From Apostichopus japonicus (taxonomy: Eukaryota > Echinodermata > Holothuroidea > Aspidochirotida > Stichopodidae): 64,000 bases of DNA. The translations under genes were made by a program, and so were the position numbers. The notes below the pieces were generated by a model. The model did no database searches and was not told the origin of the DNA. It saw only the letters and a program-made list of their open reading frames with translations. Within the stretch, counting starts at the first letter, position 1, and each line of letters opens with the position of its first letter. Shown one piece after another: positions 53,980-64,000 of this stretch. Location: positions 42,071,111-42,135,110 of the forward strand of contig NC_092576.1 in NCBI RefSeq assembly GCF_037975245.1, given 5' to 3'.

Positions 53980-56760
53980 CTTCTCCTTTCTGAATGTCAA
54001 CTGATCTTTCTGTGGTGACAGCTGCTGAGAATGCCTCTGTTTGACTTTCAGCATCTTTCCGGAAAAGATGGTTTTGAAACCTATACAATGAAACCAAAAA
54101 CATTGTCTGTAAATCATACAGTATAACTGAAATATTAATTTTACTGTACACCCCAAGCTTAATTGTATGCGTAATGAATCTGGTAATGACCAAATCATTA
54201 CAAACATACATGTTTTTATCATACCTACCCAAGAAAAAATATGAAAGAGAAAAGTAACAAACAAACACTTAGGCAGATTCCAATAATAACATATTGTTAA
54301 CCCACATTGATTTAAACCCAGATAAGGATGAGATATTCTTTCATACTCTTCTTCAAAATATCCATAAACCGCGGTACCTTTCAAGAATTGTAAGGATAAT
54401 TTTGTGTTGCCCAACTGCTTGCCCAACAACTTGAGCTCACATGTCAATGTAAAATTTACTATGTAAACTTCCTGTCTTAGTGAACTGATTGGTTTCATAT
54501 CGCTAAAAGATGTCCAGTCTTTTGATCAAAGTTTGATGTACACTCATTATTTACCTACTGTGTAAACTTCCTGTTTATGTGAGCAGTTGGTTTCATGAGT
54601 GAGAATTGAGATGCTAGCTTACTCCATGACATAAGCCCACCATTGTGAAAAATTCCTGTTTACATGAATAGCTTGATTTCAGACTACCATTAATTTAACG
54701 CCAGATTACTCTCCACAAGAGATAGTTTCGGCCACCAAATTTAATAGATATCATAATTTTTGAACACTAAACATCAGATCATTCACAAGAAGCTTACCAA
54801 AAGCAAGCATAGTACTGACTATATATAAAAAAATATGATAACTTAGCACAGCATCATAAAGTATGAGCATCAGGCCTACACAAAAAAACTGGTACTTTCT
54901 TATCTCCAGGCATGGCTATATAAAGGTTTATATAAGTATAGCTTTATGTACTAATATGGTCCCTCGATTTGTGAGGCTAATTTACCTAATTTCTTGCATA
55001 GCAGTTGGGTTCCTTCAAAAATCCCAACACAGAAATGTACACATGATTGCTGGAATATTGGACAGACAGTCAGTAGATAACAGTTTAACACCCTGTTGCC
55101 CAAATGAACCATTAAAACTTGATTGCATATATGCTGGCTGTGGCTGACCTTAGAAAAACCTAAGGTCTAGTTGCATACGCAGCGGTGTGAAAACATGTGA
55201 ATCAGTTAGTAGTGATTCTAAATTATTTATGTAGATGCATTATTTTTATAGGAAAAATTGCAGGTCCATGTGGTTGTACTTGTACAGCACAGTAGGCCTT
55301 CCTCACTGGTGTATATTACAAAATTAGGGAATACAGTTACTATGAACACTAAATTCAGATACTTATTACTAATACTATAGGCCTTAGTCCTATGTTATAT
55401 GCCTAGTTAATTATGACTGGGCATAGGTGAGGCTTTTCTTTCAAATGCTCATTCACAAGAATTATTCCTCACACATGGACAGCTGATAACAATTTAGAAC
55501 CTGGAGGGGGTGGGGATGAACAGATCACCTAGGCCTAGTGGTTAGAAAATATATTTCCATCAATTTGTTGAGGCAAAAAAACAGTTTACTTTTTGGTGAT
55601 GAGAAGGCCCAGCTTTCCATGGCATAAATATGAGGAGTGAAACTAAAGACCCCAGTCCCTGTCAGTCTTCTTTAGGAAGGACATTTTAATATTTAACTGT
55701 ATACAGTACAAAGTGGCTATTCTTACAACTAGTCGTAAGAATAATTTCCGACTACGCATGGGCAGTTGCTATTTTTATGATTAGGAGTACTAATTTTACG
55801 ACGAGGAGTAACAATAACTTCCGGTTAGGGTTAGGATTGAGGTTTAGGGTTATGTTTAGGGTTACCCCTACTACATGCGCAGTTGCTTTATTTATTTACT
55901 GCACTTGAATTTGCCTTTGTCGTAAGAATAGTTTATAAATAATTCTTACGACTAGTCGTAAGAATAGCCACGGCCTATACAGTATCCTCATGACAAGCAT
56001 TCACAAACAGTGATGATGATGACTTAGTAATACAACTTACTGCTATTTTGTGCTAGGATAAGTATGATAGGGTTAGCATACGCTAGGTCCATTGGAAAAA
56101 TAATGAATGATAGGCCTAGTTACAAAGCCTAGGCTCATCAAATCATGTATGTTACAAATACAATAGCATAGACACTGCGAAGTTCGAACACCTAAGCCTT
56201 AAAATACCCCAAAAACTATCTTCATTTTATTGACAGATATGTACGTACATACTTGCGCACGGGTCATTTTGGAGAGGAAATAACTGTAGCTTCCTAGTTT
56301 TTAGTGATATTGGCTTTCGCTTGTAGGTTATCATAGTGAAATCGTGTATTTCTTAGGGGTGTCCGAACTTTGCAGTTTTCTGTACTTCACAATACTGACA
56401 GTTACCTAGGACAGTACCCTGTAGTACTACTATAGACTAGTATTACCCTATACAGTTTTAGCCTAGCTTAGCAAATCATTACCTTTTTGTGTGATCCTGA
56501 AGCAAATGTTCTGCGAAATCTGCGTTGCTAACAGAAGTCAAATCGTGGACATGTTTGTAGAGATCTTTCTCCATTTGCCAGTTTACGTAGGAACGTAGAA
56601 GATAGATCTTCGTGGCATCTCTTCGTAGCTGTTGTTCCTTTGCACTGCTGTTTTTGTCAGGTCCATGCAACAATGGCTTCCCTCCACTTGAACCTACGCT
56701 CGTTCCAGGATAAGGTCGTTTTCTTTCGCCCGATTCTCCTTGCCCTGATCCCTTTTCCAT
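53980..56760 (-). CDS. 5' end of an unrecognised gene with a helical N-terminal domain
   Basis: Exon 1 (56483-56760) starts at ATG 56760 and exon 2 is 53980-54080. The junction is in phase (AG/G), and exon 2 ends in phase 1 at a GTAAAT donor, so the gene continues further but its next exon was not found. Residues 1-45 are basic and Ser/Gly-rich. Residues of about 48-92 look helical, with RRDATKIYLLRSYVNWQMEK and ADFAEHLLQDH. Exon 2 adds FQNHLFRKDAESQTEAFS. The W...L...DFA..LL..H spacing resembles a helical domain seen at the N-terminus of some invertebrate zinc-finger or transposon-associated proteins; this is impression, not a confirmed match. The intron holds one MITE copy. The region upstream is richer in CpG, consistent with a promoter. 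Confidence 0.55.
55709..55975. mobile_element. Telomere-like-repeat MITE, copy 2 (267 bp)
   Basis: Same structure as the copy at 16877, flanked by TATACAGTA at 55700-55708 and 55976-55984 (9-bp target duplication). The right end contains a perfect 24-bp palindrome at 55942-55965 centred on ACTAGT. TTAGGG-like units lie at about 55823-55867. It sits inside the intron of the minus-strand gene starting at 56760. Confidence 0.9.
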
Positions 56761-56769
56761 GATTGTCAC

Positions 56770-57180
56770 TATACTCTAGTCTAATCGAATGTATTTGTAC
56801 GAAAATCGTACAGTATTCTTTACTCAAAAGGCACACAAACAACAAACTATCGCGTACGAAAATCCGGTAAAAAATTTGCGGTAAACAGTACAATAATCTG
56901 AAATGCTGTGTTATAACATTATGTGTGCATGGGTACGGGCTTGTTACGCATACGCTTGCCTGTGCTATTCACTGATCGAAATTTGCCACCGAGGTCACGT
57001 GAGTTTTCGGGGTCCCAGTAAACCTCGCTGAAACCTCGAAAATGCCAGCGCCCTCAAAAAAAAGTCTACGAGCGATATCGCCTTTAAAATCACACTTTGC
57101 GTAGGATTCGGGTAATAAATTAGGAACCGGGTAGGATCGCGTCGCGCGGGTACCCGGGTAACCCATGCAAACAGTCAGTC
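56770..57180. promoter_or_regulatory. CpG-containing upstream region of the minus-strand gene
   Basis: Sequence upstream of the ATG at 56760 is richer in CG than its surroundings (for example GCGATATCGCC, GATCGCGTCGCGCGGG). This fits a promoter but is not proven. No TATA box is obvious. Confidence 0.3.
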
Positions 57181-57480
57181 ACTTTTAGGAACGATCAGGA
57201 ACACACCGGGAACGGAAAGGTTTGAAAACAACTAAAGCGTATTGATGGAAGCATTTCCTTAAAAGTGAAAGGTTTAACTCAAAATAAAGAAGTCTCAAAA
57301 CAGGTTCTAGCCCTAGGTCGAGCCCTGAATCGGAAACTGATGATAAATTATTTCAGTGGGGCAGCAGTGAATATACAAGTTGAAGTACGACTCTATTTCA
57401 TTCTTTTCAACTCGACCAACCCCCACCCCCCTTTTCTTTCCCGCCCAGATCTGTCCAAGGTTCCCACCCCCCTCTTGCAA

Positions 57481-57996
57481 TATCCCGGCTTCTTGTACTC
57501 AATGTGGTACTTCTACACACTAAATATGAGGTCTGCCCAAGCTTCGCTTCTTGAGATATTGTGTTAACAAGGTTTTGGCAATTTGACCTTGATGACCCCA
57601 AATGACCTCTGACCTCCACCAAAAACAATAGGCTTCTTATTATTAATGTTGTTATTCTACACACAAATTATGAGGTCTGCCCAAGCTTCTCTTCTTGAGA
57701 TATCGTGTTTACAAGGTTTTCACAATGACCTTAAATGACATTTGACTTCCACCAAAAACAAAAAGGCTTCTTATAATTAATATGGCAATTCTAAACATTA
57801 AGTATAAGGTTTGCCCAAGCTTCTCTTCTTGAGATATTGTGTTTATATTGTTTTCGCAACTTCACCACTGGTGACCCCAAATGACCTTTGAACTCTACCA
57901 ACAAACAATAGGCTTCTTCTAATTAATCTGGTAATTCTACACACCAAATATGCAATCAGTCCGACCTTCCCTTATTGAGATATTGTGTTTACAAGC
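57481..57996. repeat. Tandem repeat, about 3.5 units of 132-148 bp
   Basis: Units begin near 57529, 57672, 57804 and 57952 with AGGTCTGCCCAAGCTTCTCT, TCTTGAGATATTGTGTTTAC, then a TGACC-rich stretch and ACCAAAAACAATAGGCTTCT. Units are moderately diverged. The array ends in a CACACACA-containing segment (about 57997-58030). The nearby coding-like frames are not credible. Confidence 0.85.
57603..57615 (-). promoter_or_regulatory. Perfect DR1 nuclear receptor motif in the repeat
   Basis: TGACCTCTGACCT equals AGGTCA-G-AGGTCA on the minus strand, an exact DR1 element. The equivalent positions of later units have TGACATTTGACTT and TGACCTTTGAACT, which are weaker variants. Binding is a prediction from the motif only. 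Confidence 0.4.
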
Positions 57997-57999
57997 TGG

Positions 58000-58859
58000 G
58001 CGACACAAACACACACACAAGCGTCCTTGCCATCACGAATGCAAAGGTTACAACACAGCGCCCTCAATCGTAAACATATTTCATATAACTTCATAAAGTG
58101 ATCCAGCAATTAATTTACATATTTACATAATAGTATATGCTATGCTTCATTGTTTTCACATCGTCTCTACCTACCCCCCTCCCCCACCCCTTAACTACCA
58201 GTCATTCCTCGTTTTCCTTGAGTGCTCTGATTCGGAAACGTGCTATTGCGGTTCAAAAAGCTAATCCCGTCCGTTTATAATTTAGACATTTTATTCAACT
58301 TTACCTGGCGCGGGGAAATGTTAAAACAGTACATGATGCAAAGATTAGCTCTGTCTTGATGTTTGTTTATCAGTTACTGGAAGTGCCGTCTTATTTTCAA
58401 CAATTCCATTAAATAAAAACAGGGCCGCAACTAGCCCCCCCCCCCACCCTCCTTCCCGCTGAAAGTTTCCACTTCCAAAATGAAATTATACCTATGATAA
58501 TGTGGATGCCTGTACATAATACATGTGATATGCGCTATTTCAGTTAGATTTTAGCAAAATCTTAACATAATTTCTTGTGATTTCATTAGTAATGTACAAC
58601 CTCAATATTCTAGGCACGTATAGGAATGACGTACAGAAAGAAAAACAACAAAGGTTTATTTTAGCCTCTCATCGCGTATATATGCACGATCGCGGATGCG
58701 ATGACCGTGTGTTTGTTTTAGTTTCCACAAGTTTGAATATAATAACAATAAACGTAGAGAGCTCCTAACATCTTAACTGCGTGAACAGTGTAGTACTCTA
58801 ATGTGAAACAACGGTTCATAAATATATTAAGTCTAACCCTAACCCCTAGTGATGTACAG

Positions 58860-58894
<35 letters not shown>

Positions 58895-59800
58895 GGCTTT
58901 TTTTAAGAGACGGACTGGGGGGGGGGGATCCTCAGTCCGCTATACGGTCCACCCAATCAGATCATTTGACCTCTCGGTTTCCTTTTGACATGTTAACAAA
59001 TAATAATAATAATAATAACACAACCTAACAATAAATTTACATCTGAATTCCCCAAATGGCTTCCCTTCAACATATGTACACTACAGCTTCCATCAGAATG
59101 ACCTAGTGAGCTTTTATATCTTCAAATACCTGAAACCAATGAATAAAGCAGAACTAATAAAGTAACGTAAAATCCCTTATTCCCCTACAAAGTCATTTTA
59201 CAGAATCATTTTATTTAGTGTGGCGTTCTTAATAGGCCAATCGTAACTTGTTGTTAAACGCGTTTGTCTCTGTTATTTGGATTTCTCATTTACACACAAT
59301 GTTCATATTATGTTAACTTACAGGTGCAAAGGAAATATTTTTATAAACGAATGTGGTCCTATATTCTTCCCTGGCAGAATATAAAAATCCGCCAACTGAG
59401 CCATATTCCCCCAATGTATTAAGATCCGTTTCGATATAATAGAAGGCCTAATGAAATCGTATAAGATGTTTAATTAAAGGCCAGATCTCGTCTCTCACAC
59501 GACAAAGTAATTTTATTTTCAATGTTTCGATTGGTTGAAAGAGTTGCTAACGGAAATGGATTTCCTTTCACATGGGTCATAGGTAAAATTTACTAAAACA
59601 TACATTGTTCATTTCTCATGATTTTCCTGTTAAAATTGTTAAAGTAATATTTATACCACGCCAAAAAAAAAAAGAATATCTTTTTAACTAAACATTTGAT
59701 TTCAAACTTTAAAAGAACTTTCTCTTTATTCAACATGATTTGCACCTGACATTACCATTTATCGTAAATATCGCGTAATGCCTGCTATAACCGTATCGTT
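58000..59800. other. No gene recognised
   Basis: AT-rich spacer with a C-run at 58436-58445, a TA array at 58863-58891, a G-run at 58917-58927 and an AATAAT stretch at about 59000-59018. No supported exon. Confidence 0.4.
58863..58891. repeat. Short (TA)n microsatellite
   Basis: About 14 TA units directly before a poly-T and a G-run. Confidence 0.9.
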
Positions 59801-59976
59801 ACCGGAAAACCGTTGGTGAAACACTGTACAGTACACTGTATCATGTATACATGTACATATGTAGGACAGCACATAACGATCGCATATGCAGCACAACGAT
59901 CAGTTCGAATTCAACCATCACTTAGGGTACAACAGAAACATTATTTTTCACAAGAGGACGGTGTAAACGTTGCATT

Positions 59977-62058
59977 ATGTCATCCAAAGATTCCAGTTTC
60001 TTGGATGCTCGAATAGAATCGGAGCCGATGTCTTGCAACTGCCGTGGCACTTGTCAACGGGGTAAACCTACCAGGCGAGCCGGAGTTGGATGCCCGTGTA
60101 AATCGTTTGGTTCGTTTGGCAATTATCATTGCAAATGTGGCACGAAAAAAAGACCGTGTCGCAACAAAGCACCTGAGGTAGGTCTTATTAAACTGTTTGT
60201 GCATTGATTGACAAACGCTTAAAGTCTCTACAGAATTCCCTGCAATTTTGTACTAAAGCAAGGTCTATTAAGAGTTAAAATTTTAGCTTTATATGAAACA
60301 ATTCATTCAGCCATCGGTACTGGTAATTAGGGAAGCCTATAGGCTAAAAGTAATGCACGGTGACCAACGGATTCATAGCCTGTGGAAATTGAGTTTGAGT
60401 TGTACTGGCTAGGCTAAGCTACCCCGTAGTCTTTGACATTATGAAAATTACGGGCAACCTTTTCACACACCAGTGATGTTAGCATAAAAACATCATACCA
60501 TTTCCAATCCAAATTTCATATTAGGCTGTCGACTGACGTAACTGTGTTTTAAATATGCCTACCTAAGTGCTTGGACCACAACTAGCTGGCAATTTTGTTG
60601 AATTTGTAACATTGCAGTAGAGTGCCGACCATAGCAAAATGACAGTATGTCAATGATTTTAGTCGGTGAAGTATACTTCATATGCCTAGGTTATATACAT
60701 GTAACATAACAGTATGTACTGATTAGGCTATAACTTTGTAACAGCTGCTAACCTTGAACAGCTTACACATTTGTTGATCCAATCACACTACAGGGTTAAA
60801 TGAGGTTTATTTGCAGTCATCAGTAGTGTAATGATATGTTATTCAGATATCCCTAATACTGTTGTATTGCATTTTGACACGTACACGTACAGATGCATTA
60901 CCATGTTTTTCTTTCTATTTTAAATGGTTTACGTTTATTTTTTTGGTGTCTTTATTTCAGGAAAGTTCAGCATCAAGTGAGGAAAGCTCATCTGATGAAG
61001 GAAGGACTGAAGAAGTTTAAGGGTCAGTTGAAGAAGCCATTGATGAAAGTGCAGGCTCCATTTCCCATGAGGCGAATATTCAGGTAAGAAATTATATTTA
61101 TTAAAATACATTAAACATTCACACACTGTACTCGCAAGTAAGAATCACATTTACAGTCTTCTGAACAAAGTTATAGAACAAGCCTGATCTGCTGGTCAAA
61201 ATCATATTGTCTTTAAAGGAGTAATTTATCCAGTATGACATAGCAACTTGGTATGCAAATTGGACAAAAGTGCAGGGTTGTAAAGATGTATCGTACTTGA
61301 ATACACACTGAAACATACAGTACTATTTGCAGCAGCAGCATAGATCGGGCCAAGATTCATAAATCTTCAAATAGCTACAAACAAAAAATGAACACAAAAC
61401 ATTTTTCTTCACTATCCTATAAGATCCCCTTACTCTTTATTTCTTTGCTTGCATTAACCAATATGTATCTCTTGTCATTATTCCCGTCTGGTTCCTACAT
61501 GACCCAATTGTTTGCAATATATTATCCAAATTCTGTGATGTGTACTTTGTGGTGAATTGCACTAGCTGGTGATATTGAAGTTGAATGTTTTTTTACCAAC
61601 AGAGGTACGTGAAAGGCTTGTCTAGAGAGAGGTTGGAAGATGTAGCAACTGAGCTTGTTCGAAGACAGCCAGAAGCCTTGAGTGATTTCACTCCACCACA
61701 AACGACAAGAGAGAACCAGCCTACAGAGATTCCATTGTGGTGCAAGTGTACTAAATGTAGTCCAATGCCAACGATCATTGAAAACAAGTGTTGTTGTAGC
61801 AGGATTGGTGATTGCATTACATAATCTCAAGCATTCATGCAAGTGCGTGAGGATGAACTGGCCAACGAAGAAAATAGGTCAAATTGAAACTATCGTCACT
61901 ACTCATATAGGAACTACATTTACTGGAAGTTTGGACGTCTTGGCCGTGGCAACAGACTGGTCATCCCTGCTTGTTGTGTTATTAAAATAAGGCAGAGATT
62001 CTCATCAGCAGATGGGGAGTATAAGGGTTTTATTGCAGGAGAGAACCTCCAAGATTAA
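59977..62058 (+). pseudogene. P2X7 C-terminal-domain (ballast-like) gene with three in-frame stops
   Basis: Three exons join in phase 0: 59977-60177, 60961-61083 and 61603-62058 (260 codons). Residues 1-67 form a cysteine-rich module (Cys 20, 22, 26, 39, 41, 52, 54, 61; motif CKCGTKKRPCRNK) that probably binds zinc. Exon 2 is Ser/Glu-rich (ESSASSEESSSDEG). Exon 3 carries the domain shared with the cytoplasmic C-terminus of vertebrate P2X7: IPLWCKCTKCSPMPT, CCC, then RLGRGNRLVIPACC and SADGEYKGFIAGE. No channel part is present, as in other invertebrate relatives, which are soluble proteins. Stops interrupt the frame at 61018-61020 (TAA), 61822-61824 (TAA) and 61885-61887 (TGA), but no frameshift occurs and splice sites are intact. 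A young pseudogene is most likely; without readthrough only the first 86 residues would be made. Confidence 0.72.
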
Positions 62059-62059
62059 A

Positions 62060-63425
62060 CAAGTGGATTGTTGCCAGGATGCAAAATATTTCATTTTGCT
62101 AGTTCACATAATCTCTACTTGTTGATTTAACTTAGAGATATATGCAGTTAAACCCCTAAATTGAACTTATCATCATTACCATCATTATATAATCATAAAC
62201 ACCTCATATCTACTTAAAACTATGAGATAAACAATATGTATTGCACTATTCTTGCTTGAAATGAAATCAAGTTTGCATTTTCATATTATGCCTTGATATG
62301 CATACATGGGACTCATATTCCAGTTATATAGTATTTTCATTTCCTGCTGGTAACATATAGCTTCAAACCTCCAAGTTCATGATATTGTAGTTGTGTGTTG
62401 TCTCCTTCGTAAAAGGTAACGCTACTTTTAAAGGCCAAACCTCATGTGAGGTAAACATGGTAATGTAGCAGGATGAATGTTAATGTAGATTGCCCTGGTG
62501 AGCAGATGGTCCTAAAATTGTTATACATCTAATGTAATAAGTCAAAATTGTTCAATCTAAAAGTCTTTATTTGGATGAATTGTTGAATTGGCAATTTAAT
62601 AGTCACCTCTTTTTTTGTTTCTTCATTGAGTTCAATCTTTGAATATCTTGTAAAATACGTATGTTATGTATTTCAAATATTTGTATCTGTCACATTTAAA
62701 GTCATACATCAGGCTATTCTCGTAATAGGAAATCTCTTTAAAAAAAATCATATAAGTGTCTTGTTCATACTATGAAGCAATTGCTAGCATAGGTATAGCA
62801 TAGGTATTTTGTGTTGGTGACAAATTGTGAGCAGATTCCTGTCAGTGGTGTTCATCTTTTTCCTTTTCTTTTACATTGCACCTATTTGAAAATGCAACTA
62901 TGCATGCTGATTTGCCTGTATATGCAATTATCCTTATTCTGTGATGTAAAGATTATGTGCCTCTATCATCCTCATGATATTGTATGAAGCTGCTTAGAGA
63001 ATAACAAGAGGTTAACCTATAAATTCATCAACAACTTGGTCAGCTGTGATAACCAGCTCCATATTTATCAACACATAGGTTTATATATTGATTATTCCTT
63101 TCATGATGATTGTGTGTTAATAGTAACGATTTTAACTGTTATCATCTAAGCTAAAATTTACTGAACTCTTGAGTAAAAAGCAGTCACCTTTTTCAAATGT
63201 AGTTTGTGAGAAATCGCCCTCATGTTTAACTGAACAAATTTTCATCCATTTAAGTTAACAAATTTTCAGTGGAGAGAAAATGCAATATAGCAGATTTTCT
63301 TCTTTCCATCTTTTTTATTTGCATGTTTTTACATTTGTTAATCTAGGCTAATGAAAAATAAATCTATATAGAAAGTTGTACCCATGTCTGTCCAAAACAA
63401 TTACGTTGTAGGCCTTATGTTTTTC
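62060..63425. other. No gene recognised
   Basis: AT-rich sequence 3' of the P2X7-domain gene. No coding exon or repeat family could be supported. Confidence 0.45.
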
Positions 63426-63429
63426 TCTA

Positions 63430-63960
63430 TTTATCAGGGAGGATACTAACACTCAGTCATCCATACTGTTAGGTCGCAACCTTTCCTGCAAAAAACTGGG
63501 AAAGTACTAATTCCTACTAAATTTTGAGGACTTAGGAAGGTTTGCCTTGTTAGGACTACACTAAATTCCCTTGCCTACAGCTGCCCCACTTTCCACTCTA
63601 AGCCCCCTATATCTCACAGCAATTATATTATAGGCATCAGGCTTTCCTCTAAATTATCATGGACATTAAATCCCAGCGATCCATATAGTCCCATTCATGT
63701 CAAACCTTGAAAAAGTACTAGTTCCTAACCACAAAAGAGGGAGGCAGGATTGCTGGGAAAAGTTGAAGAGTGAGCTAGTCATGGATTGGCCCAGCAGGTT
63801 CATGATATACTTGTACATTCACCTATTATACCTCAGAGGACACTAAATATATAGACCGATGCTTTTGGGTGCCAATCCTTACCACAAAAGCTTTGTCATA
63901 GTTAATCATATTCTCAAAGTGGGGGGGGGGGGCAGGGGGAACTTAGGGTGGTGCATTGGC
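63430..63960. repeat. Diverged tandem repeat of about 200 bp
   Basis: Related phrases recur at about 63437 (GAGGATACTAACACTCAGTC), 63657 (CATGGACATTAAATCCCAGC) and 63835 (CAGAGGACACTAAATATATA). Each is followed by a block resembling CCATACTGTTAGGTCGCAAC, and the first two also by AAAGTACTARTTCCTA. The last unit ends near a G-run at 63920-63930. Confidence 0.45.
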
Positions 63961-64000
63961 ATCAACAATGTCATTTTAAATCCCTCGCAAAAACTACCCA

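Overview
The window looks like nuclear DNA of a marine invertebrate deuterostome, most likely an echinoderm and plausibly a sea cucumber. This rests on AT-rich sequence, short exons in long introns, GT-AG splice sites, Ig-domain receptors, Tx1/L1-like LINE and Penelope-like remnants, tRNA-derived SINEs, and a P2X7 C-terminal-domain gene of the kind expanded in marine invertebrates. The species is an inference; nothing bacterial or organellar was seen.

Layout. 1-4.1 kb: G-rich minisatellite, then a diverged satellite (unit about 365 bp) interrupted by a (TA)n array and by a SINE with a (TATG)n tail. 6.5-14.65 kb: a small minus-strand gene of four exons with an acidic middle and a CxxC ending; its introns hold a 640-bp long-TIR element and a second satellite cluster. 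16.9 kb: a 274-bp non-autonomous element with palindromic ends, telomere-like repeats and a 9-bp target duplication; a second copy lies at 55.7 kb. 18.35-22.83 kb: a minus-strand Ig receptor (signal peptide, four Ig-like domains, membrane helix). 23.39-36.43 kb: divergently arranged, a 15-exon plus-strand receptor (signal peptide, two Ig-like domains, membrane helix, tyrosine motifs, pseudokinase domain). A 2.55-kb Tx1/L1-like LINE sits in its first intron. 36.6-53.5 kb is gene-poor: duplications, a SINE, one cysteine-rich exon, a reverse transcriptase fragment, minisatellites and a Penelope remnant. 53.98-56.76 kb: 5' end of a minus-strand gene. 57.5-58.0 kb: a tandem repeat carrying a perfect DR1 nuclear-receptor site. 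59.98-62.06 kb: a P2X7 C-terminal-domain gene with three in-frame stops but no frameshift. The remainder is repeats and featureless sequence.

Main result. The head-to-head receptor pair at 18-36 kb is the most interesting locus. All 15 exons of the plus-strand gene join in phase into an open frame of 638 codons, yet the ATP-binding lysine, the catalytic HRD aspartate, its paired asparagine and the DFG glycine are all replaced. An intact frame with a dead active site suggests a signalling scaffold or decoy rather than a decaying kinase. Its minus-strand neighbour, with four Ig domains and no kinase seen, could act as a partner; that pairing is inference from gene order only.
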